From Thermoplasmata archaeon (GTDB taxonomy: Archaea; Thermoplasmatota; DTKX01; GCA-020343715): DNA of 7,867 nucleotides. Shown here in pieces: positions 1 through 5,207 of the stretch. Every line of letters begins with the position of its first letter. Position 1 is the first letter of the stretch. The DNA is taken from the NCBI GenBank assembly GCA_020343715.1, contig CP070808.1, positions 1,943,941 to 1,951,807 of the forward strand. Direction: 5' to 3'. The notes under the pieces were generated by a model. The model was not told the origin of the DNA and searched no databases. It saw only the letters and a program-made list of their open reading frames with translations. Both the position numbers and the translations under genes were made by a program.

Positions 1-805
1 CCGTGGCGTTGTAGCGCACGACCAGCGAACGAGGGGTGGAGAACCTGTAGTCCAGGCCTACGATGATGGCGTAGGTGCCGTCCCTCTCCCAGGACAGCCT
101 CCACAGGCCCCAGTCCAGGTTCAGCCGGGTGCTGTTGATGATCTCGGTGGTGTTGACCTTGACCACCAGGCCCATGTCGCCCACGCCGAGCGCGTAATCG
201 CCCCCGGGGACCCACTCCACCCGGTATATGAAGTCGATGAGGCCGGTGGTCAGCGCGTTCACGTCGGTGCCGTTGTAGATCCCCACGAAGCCCCCGTTGC
301 CCACGATGACGGCGTTGGTGCCCCCCTCCTCCCAGGTCACGCCCAGGAAGCGCTGGTCGTAGGGCACGTCGACCCGGGTCAGGTCGTCCTCCTCCACGTC
401 CCAGACGAACAGCGTGGAGTGGTTGCCCACGATGAGGGCCTCGGGCCACTGGTAGTCGATGTCGTACAGGCTCTCCTCGGTGCCCGTGTGGATCCACTCG
501 ATGCCGGTGGCGTTGAACTTGAGCAGGGCGCCCCCGCTCCCCGACGCCAGGCCGTAGTCCGAGATCCAGACCAGGTCGTAAAACGTCCTGTTGGTGGGCC
601 ACGGGAGCATGGGGGTGAACTTGTCGGCGTAGATGTCCACGTCTATGGACACCGGCTCGATACCCTCGCCGGCCCCCACGAAGCCCGGGGCCTCGGGGGC
701 CGGTGCGTCCGCGTCACCCGCCGGTACCGCCAGGAACATGGCGGGGGCGAGCATCATGACGGCGACGATGGATATGATGATGTTACGTAGGTCGACTAGG
801 GACAT
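1..805 (-). CDS. Secreted beta-propeller-like surface protein, 3' end cut by window edge
   Basis: The first 268 codons are visible; the gene continues beyond the left edge. The start is ATG at 805, supported by AGGAGG six bases upstream and a TATA box 43 nt upstream. Residues 9-29 form one hydrophobic helix after an Arg, ending in an Ala-rich stretch, which reads as a signal peptide or N-terminal anchor. Residues 30-50 are an Ala/Pro/Gly/Glu linker. From about residue 70, units of roughly 40 residues recur with the pattern W-x(3)-G-x-A-IVG-x(2)-G-x-V-x(2)-YNGT (for example around residues 118-135, 158-180, 198-216 and 239-252), as in WD40/YVTN/Kelch-like propeller blades. Seven N-x-S/T sequons (Asn 72, 98, 128, 178, 218, 224, 266) suggest a glycosylated cell-surface location. 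There are no catalytic residues I recognise. The propeller fold is inferred from the repeat pattern; ligand and function are unknown. Confidence 0.8.
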   Translation of the reverse strand, partial: MSLVDLRNIIISIVAVMMLAPAMFLAVPAGDADAPAPEAPGFVGAGEGIEPVSIDVDIYADKFTPMLPWPTNRTFYDLVWISDYGLASGSGGALLKFNATGIEWIHTGTEESLYDIDYQWPEALIVGNHSTLFVWDVEEDDLTRVDVPYDQRFLGVTWEEGGTNAVIVGNGGFVGIYNGTDVNALTTGLIDFIYRVEWVPGGDYALGVGDMGLVVKVNTTEIINSTRLNLDWGLWRLSWERDGTYAIIVGLDYRFSTPRSLVVRYNAT

Positions 806-811
806 GGGAAC

Positions 812-817
812 CCTCCT
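812..817 (-). promoter_or_regulatory. Shine-Dalgarno site of the left surface-protein gene
   Basis: AGGAGG on the minus strand lies six bases before the ATG at 805. This is a full-strength match to an archaeal anti-SD sequence and fixes the start. Confidence 0.8.
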
Positions 818-847
818 GGCAAGTTACGATGAGAAGCGCCAGGGCCC

Positions 848-855
848 ATATAAAG
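848..855 (-). promoter_or_regulatory. TATA box of the left surface-protein gene
   Basis: The minus strand reads CTTTATAT in an otherwise GC-rich region, about 43 nt before the start codon. With the usual archaeal spacing of about 25 nt from TATA to transcription start, the leader would be around 20 nt and would just include the AGGAGG site. Predicted by motif and spacing only. Confidence 0.65.
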
Positions 856-916
856 GCTTTGAGACAGGATTAGAACTGGTGGAGGGTGGCACCTTCACCG
901 ACCCCCCGGGGAAGAC

Positions 917-924
917 CTTATAAA
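917..924 (+). promoter_or_regulatory. TATA box of radA
   Basis: CTTATAAA, preceded by the purine-rich GGGGAAGA that could serve as a TFB-recognition element, lies about 35 nt before the radA ATG. The expected transcription start is near 945-950, giving a very short leader of around 10-14 nt. Confidence 0.65.
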
Positions 925-947
925 CGCCGGCCCCGGTTCGAGCCTTG

Positions 948-952
948 GGTGA
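948..952 (+). promoter_or_regulatory. Shine-Dalgarno site of radA
   Basis: GGTGA is followed by six bases and then ATG at 959. It matches the GGTGATC-type archaeal ribosome-binding sequence and supports this start. Confidence 0.6.
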
Positions 953-958
953 GAACCC

Positions 959-1903
959 ATGGAAGACGCAGACGCCATCGAGAATCTACCTGGCGTAGGT
1001 CCCGCGACCGCGGAGAAACTGATCGAGGCCGGCTTCACCGACCTCATGAGCATAGCCGTGTCATCCCCCCAGAGCCTGGCCGAGATGGCCGACATCGGGG
1101 TGAACACGGCGGTCAAGATAATCGCAGCAGCCCGCAAACAGGCCGATATAGGTAACTTCGAGACGGGCTCCGAGGTGATGGAGAAGCGCAAGCTGGTGGG
1201 CAAGGTCCAGACGGGCTCCGAGGCCCTGGACGAGCTGCTGGGAGGCGGCTTCGAGACCCAGGCCATAACCGAGCTGTTCGGCGAGTTCGGCTCTGGCAAG
1301 ACCCAGCTGGGCCACCAGATGGCGGTCAACGTGACCCGGTCCGTGGAGGACGGGGGGCTGGGCGGCACCACCATATTCATCGACACCGAGAACACCTTCC
1401 GGCCCGAGCGCATCAAGCAGATGGCCGAGGGCCAGGGTCTGGACCCCGACGACGTGCTGGGCAAGATCCGCGTGGCCCGTGCCTTCAACTCCCACCACCA
1501 GATGCTCCTGGCGGAGAAGGCCCAGGAGATCGCGAAGGAGAACAATGTGCGATGCCTCATAGTGGACTCCCTCACCGCCCACTTCCGGGCGGAGTACGTG
1601 GGCCGGGGCGCCCTGGCGGACCGGCAGCAGAAGCTGAACAAGCACATGCACGACCTTCAGAGGTTCTCGGACCTGAACAACGCCATGGTCGTGGTCACCA
1701 ACCAGGTCCAGTCCAAGCCCGACGCCTTCTTCGGGGACCCCACCCGGCCGATAGGGGGCCACATCGTGGGTCATGCCGCCACCTTCCGGATCTACCTCAG
1801 GAAGTCAAAGGGGCAGAAGCGCATCGCCCGCCTCATCGACTCGCCCAGCCTCCCCGAGGGAGAGGCGGTGTTCAGCATAGTCGAGGAGGGCGTGATCGAC
1901 TAG
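959..1903 (+). CDS. radA: DNA repair and recombination protein RadA
   Basis: RadA is the archaeal RecA/Rad51-family recombinase. It forms filaments on single-stranded DNA and drives ATP-dependent homologous pairing and strand exchange in the cytoplasm. The 314 residues are close to full family length. Residues 7-25 form a helix-hairpin-helix motif ([12 protein letters not shown]) within the N-terminal domain (about 1-62). The linker holds the polymerisation motif F67-E-T-G70. The ATPase core has Walker A GEFGSGKT (108-115), the [11 protein letters not shown] segment (141-151), Walker B LIVDS (200-204), the EYVGRG segment of loop L1 (212-217), and the GDPTRPIGG loop L2 region (259-267). The conserved C-terminal [12 protein letters not shown] block is intact. 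All catalytic motifs are present, so the gene should be functional. It is monocistronic, divergent from the left surface-protein gene, and ends in a stop codon shared with the convergent gene. Confidence 0.98.
   Translation: MEDADAIENLPGVGPATAEKLIEAGFTDLMSIAVSSPQSLAEMADIGVNTAVKIIAAARKQADIGNFETGSEVMEKRKLVGKVQTGSEALDELLGGGFETQAITELFGEFGSGKTQLGHQMAVNVTRSVEDGGLGGTTIFIDTENTFRPERIKQMAEGQGLDPDDVLGKIRVARAFNSHHQMLLAEKAQEIAKENNVRCLIVDSLTAHFRAEYVGRGALADRQQKLNKHMHDLQRFSDLNNAMVVVTNQVQSKPDAFFGDPTRPIGGHIVGHAATFRIYLRKSKGQKRIARLIDSPSLPEGEAVFSIVEEGVID
1900..1903. other. Palindromic CTAG supplying both convergent stop codons
   Basis: TAG at 1901-1903 ends radA on the plus strand. The reverse complement of 1900-1902 is also TAG and ends the minus-strand gene. 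The two coding regions therefore overlap by four bases, with no intergenic terminator. Confidence 0.95.
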
Positions 1904-2601
1904 GCCTCGGGGACGACCCACTCGAGGTAGGTATACTCTATCCTCAGCGACCAGTCGTTCCCGTTGTCCGTCGCCCACGTGCGTCCCAACGTGCCCACCA
2001 CGTCACCCGCCTGGGTGCACTCCACATCGATGGTCCAGCCGGTGATGTTGCCTTCCGCGGGCCTGGGGACCGTGAGCCTTATCTCCCCCAGGGTGGACGC
2101 GGGGTCGCTGGTACCCTGGCCGGAGTGCTGGGTGCCGTCGGGCATCGTCACAACCAGTCGGAACGAGTCAGGTTGGTTCTGGGGGGCGAAGGGCGTCACG
2201 CCCGGTCCAGGAGCGTCCACATCGTTATCGTTCCACCCCAGGGTCAGGTTCGCCGCCACCACGTTCTGGTCGTCCAGCCCGTGGTGGGCCGGCTCGGAGC
2301 TCCCCTCGGAGGAGTAGCCGGTGACCACAGTGGTCTCCCCTCTGGCCACCCAATCGCCCTGGGGCACGTCGTCCGGGGTGTACGGCCCCACGCCGAAGCC
2401 CCAGACGGCCCCCTGGAACCCCAGGAGCACCAGGATGGCCAGCGCGTAGACCATTACCCTGCCGAAGACGTCCCGCTGCCAGATGGTCACGATGATGCCC
2501 ATCTTGAACCTCTCGAGGAAGCCCGCCATGTCCAACTTCTGCATGATGGCCAGATGGTACATGAGCCCTCCGTAGAGGATGACGGAGATGCCTATCAGCA
2601 T
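1900..2601 (-). CDS. Two-helix membrane protein with extracytoplasmic domain, putative NSS transporter partner
   Basis: I do not recognise this 233-residue protein as a named family. Helix 1 spans about residues 2-20 ([20 protein letters not shown]) and helix 2 about 49-70. The 28-residue loop between them has K22, R31, K33, R43 and R48, so by the positive-inside rule the N-terminus and the large C-terminal part (71-233) lie outside. The outer part is beta-rich, with a [10 protein letters not shown] loop (123-132), an NQPDSFRL strand (142-149) and a DNGNDWSL segment (212-219) before the C-terminal strand. It has two sequons (Asn118, Asn185). It begins 17 bases after the transporter stop, at ATG with GGGAG eight bases upstream; no standard start codon lies close upstream in frame. 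Helix 1 with its GGL resembles the MetS small subunits of bacterial NSS transporters, which is why I infer an accessory subunit; this is not shown. Confidence 0.8.
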   Translation of the reverse strand: MLIGISVILYGGLMYHLAIMQKLDMAGFLERFKMGIIVTIWQRDVFGRVMVYALAILVLLGFQGAVWGFGVGPYTPDDVPQGDWVARGETTVVTGYSSEGSSEPAHHGLDDQNVVAANLTLGWNDNDVDAPGPGVTPFAPQNQPDSFRLVVTMPDGTQHSGQGTSDPASTLGEIRLTVPRPAEGNITGWTIDVECTQAGDVVGTLGRTWATDNGNDWSLRIEYTYLEWVVPEA

Positions 2602-2609
2602 GGCCGAGG

Positions 2610-2614
2610 CTCCC
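2610..2614 (-). promoter_or_regulatory. Ribosome-binding site deciding the start of the partner gene
   Basis: GGGAG on the minus strand lies eight bases before the ATG at 2601 and just after the transporter stop (TGA, 2619-2621). The reading frame stays open far upstream inside the transporter gene, so this site is the main argument for the short 233-residue product. Confidence 0.5.
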
Positions 2615-2618
2615 AGGC

Positions 2619-4130
2619 TCAGGGCGATGGTCTCAACCTCCCGTACATGTATTGGGACAGGAAGATGACGAGCACCACGGGGAAGATGCCTCCGAGGAAG
2701 AGGGCCCAGCCAGGATAGCTGTCGTCCGTGGGATACCCGTGCAGCGCGGTGATCACGATCTTGGCCATGAGGATGATGGTTAGCACCAGGGGGGTGACAT
2801 ACTTTACGGAATACAACCACCATTTGCCGACATGTATCTCCGAGGTCTCGTTGACGGCGTCGGCGAACTTCTGGGAGCTGTACAGGTACCCCACGATGAA
2901 GCACTCCAGGATGCCCACCGTCACCAGGCCTATCTCGTTGACGAAGTGGTCGACTATCCATATCCAGTGGTAACCGCCGCCTGTGGCGAAGAACAGGGAG
3001 AAGATGAACGCGCCTGCCACCACGTACAGGGCGAACCGGGCGTAATTGAAGCCCGAGTCCTTGAAGGCCAGCACCACCGCCTCGATGGTGGCGAAGGCCG
3101 AATCGATGCCCAGGGTGAACAGCATGACGAAGAACAGCACCCCAACGATGGCCCCCCAGGAGCCCATCATCGAGATGGCTGTCGGGTAGGCGATGAAGGC
3201 CAGGCCTGGCCCGGGCTCCGCGACCGTCGCGATGTCCTCGCCCGTGGTCACCGCCATGTAGCCCAGGGTCGCGAAGACCACGATGCCCGCGAAGAAGGAG
3301 AAGCCCACGTCCATGTAGCTGACCAGGTGGGCGTTGTTGACCACGTCGGATTCCTTGGGCAGCCGGGAAGTGTAGGCTATCATCACCCCCGTCGCCAGGG
3401 AGAGCGTGAAGAAGATCTGGGCGAAGGCGGCCAACCATACGTCTGGGTCGGCCAGGGCGTCCATGTTGGGTGTCAGGAAGTACTCGAGGCCCACCCCAGC
3501 GCCCTCCAGGGTGAGACTTCGCCCCGCCAGGATGAACAGCAGCACGACCGGGAGGGGCACGGTGATCATCACCACCTTCTCCACCCGCTCGATGCCCTTG
3601 ATGATGATGAGGTAGATGCAGAGCCAGACGACGAGGAGCCAGATGGCCACACCAGCTGTGATGCCTCCCAGGTTACCCGGACCATCCGTGACCCCCACGA
3701 CCCGGTCGTAGAAGTAGCCTGTGGGATCTCCTCCCCAGGCCAGGTCCACGGAGGACCCGGCGTAGAACAGGGACCAGGCGATGATGACGGTGTAGTATGA
3801 CATGACGATGAAGCCGAACAGGAGCATCATCCATCCAACCCATCCCATCTTCTTGTCCAGCTTCATGAGGGCGAAGGGGGCCGACGTACGCAGCGTCTTT
3901 CCCACTCCCATCTCCAGAATGAGCAGCGGTATGCCAGACACGAACATGGCGATGATGTAGGGGATCAGGAACGCTCCGCCCCCGTACTCGTAGGCGATGT
4001 TGGGGAACCTCCACACGTTGCCCAGGCCTATGGCCGACCCCACGGCGGCCAGGATGAAGCCCCATCGGGAGCCCCATTGGACCTCCCCGGGCTTACCCTC
4101 GGTCTCCTCGCCCGTCTCCTCATCGCTCAC
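2619..4130 (-). CDS. Neurotransmitter:sodium symporter (NSS/SLC6) family transporter
   Basis: A sodium-coupled symporter of the LeuT fold, probably importing an amino acid or similar small solute; the substrate cannot be read from sequence. From the preferred GTG at 4130 it has 503 residues and 12 hydrophobic helices. TM1 carries the unwound signature GSAIGLGNVWRFPN with the Na1 ligand N38, and TM2 has GGGAFLIPY (Y58). TM6 has AQIFFTLSLATG (Q238, T242), TM7 has S278, and TM8 has LGIDSAFATIE with the Na2 pair D343-S344. The N-terminal tail is acidic. GTG has GGTGG a little upstream; the alternative TTG at 4163 would add 11 residues (WW-containing) and has no good ribosome-binding sequence. It is first in a two-gene unit, followed 17 bases later by the two-helix partner gene. 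I see no clear TATA box upstream. Confidence 0.95.
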   Translation of the reverse strand: MSDEETGEETEGKPGEVQWGSRWGFILAAVGSAIGLGNVWRFPNIAYEYGGGAFLIPYIIAMFVSGIPLLILEMGVGKTLRTSAPFALMKLDKKMGWVGWMMLLFGFIVMSYYTVIIAWSLFYAGSSVDLAWGGDPTGYFYDRVVGVTDGPGNLGGITAGVAIWLLVVWLCIYLIIIKGIERVEKVVMITVPLPVVLLFILAGRSLTLEGAGVGLEYFLTPNMDALADPDVWLAAFAQIFFTLSLATGVMIAYTSRLPKESDVVNNAHLVSYMDVGFSFFAGIVVFATLGYMAVTTGEDIATVAEPGPGLAFIAYPTAISMMGSWGAIVGVLFFVMLFTLGIDSAFATIEAVVLAFKDSGFNYARFALYVVAGAFIFSLFFATGGGYHWIWIVDHFVNEIGLVTVGILECFIVGYLYSSQKFADAVNETSEIHVGKWWLYSVKYVTPLVLTIILMAKIVITALHGYPTDDSYPGWALFLGGIFPVVLVIFLSQYMYGRLRPSP

Positions 4131-4190
4131 TGGCTGGACCCACCATGCGTTCTCCCCTGGCAACGGATTCCAGCGTTATCACGTTTGCCC

Positions 4191-4205
4191 CCGCGCCTGG
4201 CGCGG
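4191..4205. repeat. Perfect 7-bp inverted repeat, 1-base centre
   Basis: CCGCGCC-T-GGCGCGG. The single-base centre suits a dimeric DNA-binding site better than an RNA hairpin. In GC-rich DNA it may be chance. Confidence 0.5.
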
Positions 4206-4210
4206 CCAAG

Positions 4211-4224
4211 GGCGGCCGTCCGCC
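4211..4224. repeat. 5-bp stem-loop, GC-rich
   Basis: GGCGG-CCGT-CCGCC could fold into a short hairpin in a transcript of the hydrolase leader. It sits five bases after the preceding palindrome. Function is unknown. Confidence 0.35.
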
Positions 4225-4245
4225 GCAACGCTCATGTCCATGGTG

Positions 4246-4266
4246 CGCCATGCCGGTGCCATGGCG
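4246..4266 (+). repeat. 7-bp stem-loop enclosing the hydrolase start codon
   Basis: CGCCATG and CATGGCG are perfect complements around a 7-base loop, and the second arm contains the ATG at 4261. In mRNA this could hide the start codon. If translation starts at the alternative ATG at 4234, the repeat is simply coding sequence. Confidence 0.35.
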
Positions 4267-4932
4267 GATGAGGTAGCTCCCATCGTCCACATGCTCGCGG
4301 GCCGTGGCTACGACAGCAACATCATGGTGCTCGACGGCGACGCCCCGGTCGTCGTCGACTGCGGCACCGGCAAGATGAACGAGCACAACATAGAGCGCAT
4401 CGAGAAGGTGCTGGAGGGCCGCTCCGTGGACCGGATCGTCCTCACCCACGGCCACTTCGACCACGCGGGCGGGGCCGCCGGTCTCTCCCGGAGGCTCGAC
4501 GCCCCCGTGTACATCCACCCCGAGGGCATCGACATGCTGGCCAGCTCGGACCCCCAGGCCACCGGGGCGTGGCTCTTCGGCGCCAAGCCCGAGCCCGTGG
4601 AGGCCCTCCCGATGGAGGAGGGGGACGTGGTCGATGCTGGAGGCGTCGCCTTCCAGGTCCTTTACACCCCGGGCCACTCGCTGCACAGCATAGCCCTCTG
4701 GCACGAGGGCTCGAGGACGCTCATACCCGGTGACACGGTGTACGCCGACGGCGGCATCGGCCGATGGGACCTGAAGGGCGGGGACTACGACCAGCTGGTG
4801 GCCTCCCTCACCCGCCTGGCGGAGCTGGACGCGGAGTCGATGTACTCCGGGCACGGCCCCTCGGTCCAGACGGGGGCGGTGGACCACATCTTGATGGGGC
4901 TCAGGATGGCGAAGATGTACGGTGGTATATGA
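4261..4932 (+). CDS. Metallo-beta-lactamase-fold hydrolase (glyoxalase II-like)
   Basis: A 223-residue cytoplasmic hydrolase of the MBL superfamily, without a signal peptide. The binuclear metal site is complete: T-H63-G-H65-F-D67-H68, then PGH139S, GD158T and SGH198GP. The order and spacing, with the block GGIGRWDLKGGDY (164-176) before the last His, match the hydroxyacylglutathione-hydrolase/glyoxalase II-like and related thioesterase group. I cannot assign the substrate, and these proteins are also annotated as generic MBL-fold hydrolases. ATG at 4261 is preferred because the first core strand begins soon after it (HMLAGRGYDSNIMVLDG). ATG at 4234 would give 232 residues; neither start has a strong ribosome-binding site. 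The gene overlaps the start of the next gene through ATGA, so the two are probably translated together. Confidence 0.93.
   Translation: MADEVAPIVHMLAGRGYDSNIMVLDGDAPVVVDCGTGKMNEHNIERIEKVLEGRSVDRIVLTHGHFDHAGGAAGLSRRLDAPVYIHPEGIDMLASSDPQATGAWLFGAKPEPVEALPMEEGDVVDAGGVAFQVLYTPGHSLHSIALWHEGSRTLIPGDTVYADGGIGRWDLKGGDYDQLVASLTRLAELDAESMYSGHGPSVQTGAVDHILMGLRMAKMYGGI
4921..4925 (+). promoter_or_regulatory. Ribosome-binding site of the small membrane protein gene
   Basis: GGTGG within the last codons of the hydrolase gene lies three bases before ATG 4929 and six before the adjacent ATG 4932. The spacing favours the second ATG slightly; the two differ by one residue. Confidence 0.4.
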
Positions 4933-5207
4933 TGGCGGCGTTACCCGAGGAGGAGGAGTACCGGGCGGCACAGGCCTCCGGTGGGATGGATGTCTCCAAG
5001 TCCTTCGAGGAGGAGGTGAGGGAGCTCATCACCATGGCCTTCGGCATCATGGTCCTCCTGGCCATCCTCATCGTGGGACTGGTGGCTGCCTTCGCCCTCA
5101 CCGGGTGGCCCATCTTCCTCTACCTGAACCTCTTCGTGTCGGTCATGGCCATCGTGGCCTTCGCATGGCTCCTTCACCGACGCAGCAAGCTGACGATGCG
5201 ATTGTGA
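4929..5207 (+). CDS. Small two-helix membrane protein of unknown function
   Basis: This 92-residue protein (91 if the second ATG at 4932 is used) belongs to no family I recognise. Residues 1-34 are hydrophilic and acidic, with E7-E10 and a second Glu cluster (FEEEVREL, 26-33), and probably face the cytoplasm. Two hydrophobic helices follow at about 35-57 and 62-82, separated by a tight TGWP turn, so the protein is a short helical hairpin with a basic tail (HRRSKLTMRL) also inside. It is coupled to the upstream hydrolase gene by an ATGA overlap with GGTGG just before it, which argues for a shared transcript and perhaps a membrane-tethering or regulatory role; that role is inference. Its last 34 bases overlap the end of the convergent FN3 gene. 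The hydrophobic pattern and coupling support a real gene despite the small size. Confidence 0.78.
   Translation: MMAALPEEEEYRAAQASGGMDVSKSFEEEVRELITMAFGIMVLLAILIVGLVAAFALTGWPIFLYLNLFVSVMAIVAFAWLLHRRSKLTMRL

Larger units (their letters stand above)
4131..4260. other. Divergent intergenic region between symporter and hydrolase genes
   Basis: About 130 bp separate the two divergent starts. The only relatively AT-rich stretch is around 4173-4186 (CGTTATCACGTTT), which could hold a weak promoter for either direction, but there is no good TATA box like the two flanking the 806-958 region. The rest is GC-rich and contains several inverted repeats, listed separately. Confidence 0.5.

Noticed and set aside
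1157..1168. RadA polymerisation motif reads FETG rather than the textbook FxxA
   Set aside because: From memory, haloarchaeal and Thermoplasma RadA proteins also carry FETG here, so it is a lineage-typical form rather than a defect.
895..1774. Two long minus-strand open frames opposite radA (250 and 237 codons)
   Set aside because: They are antisense to a certain gene, have Ser/Arg- or Gly/Val/His-rich composition typical of GC-rich shadows, and show no motifs.
2602..3438. The partner gene's reading frame stays open about 280 codons upstream within the transporter gene, which could suggest a frameshifted fusion
   Set aside because: The upstream translation is Arg/His/Gly-rich with no motifs while the transporter frame is fully conserved through TM12. 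An ATG with GGGAG follows the transporter stop, so two separate proteins are simpler.
2832..3800. 322-codon plus-strand open frame opposite the symporter
   Set aside because: The product is Asp/Glu/His/Gln-rich and mirrors hydrophobic transporter codons on the other strand; it is a shadow.
4161..4163. TTG as the symporter start
   Set aside because: It has no good ribosome-binding sequence. The GTG at 4130 has GGTGG upstream and leaves a normal-length tail before TM1. TTG remains possible.
4120..4971. 283-codon minus-strand open frame opposite the hydrolase
   Set aside because: It runs antisense to a gene with a complete metal-binding site and has His/Val/Gly-rich shadow composition.
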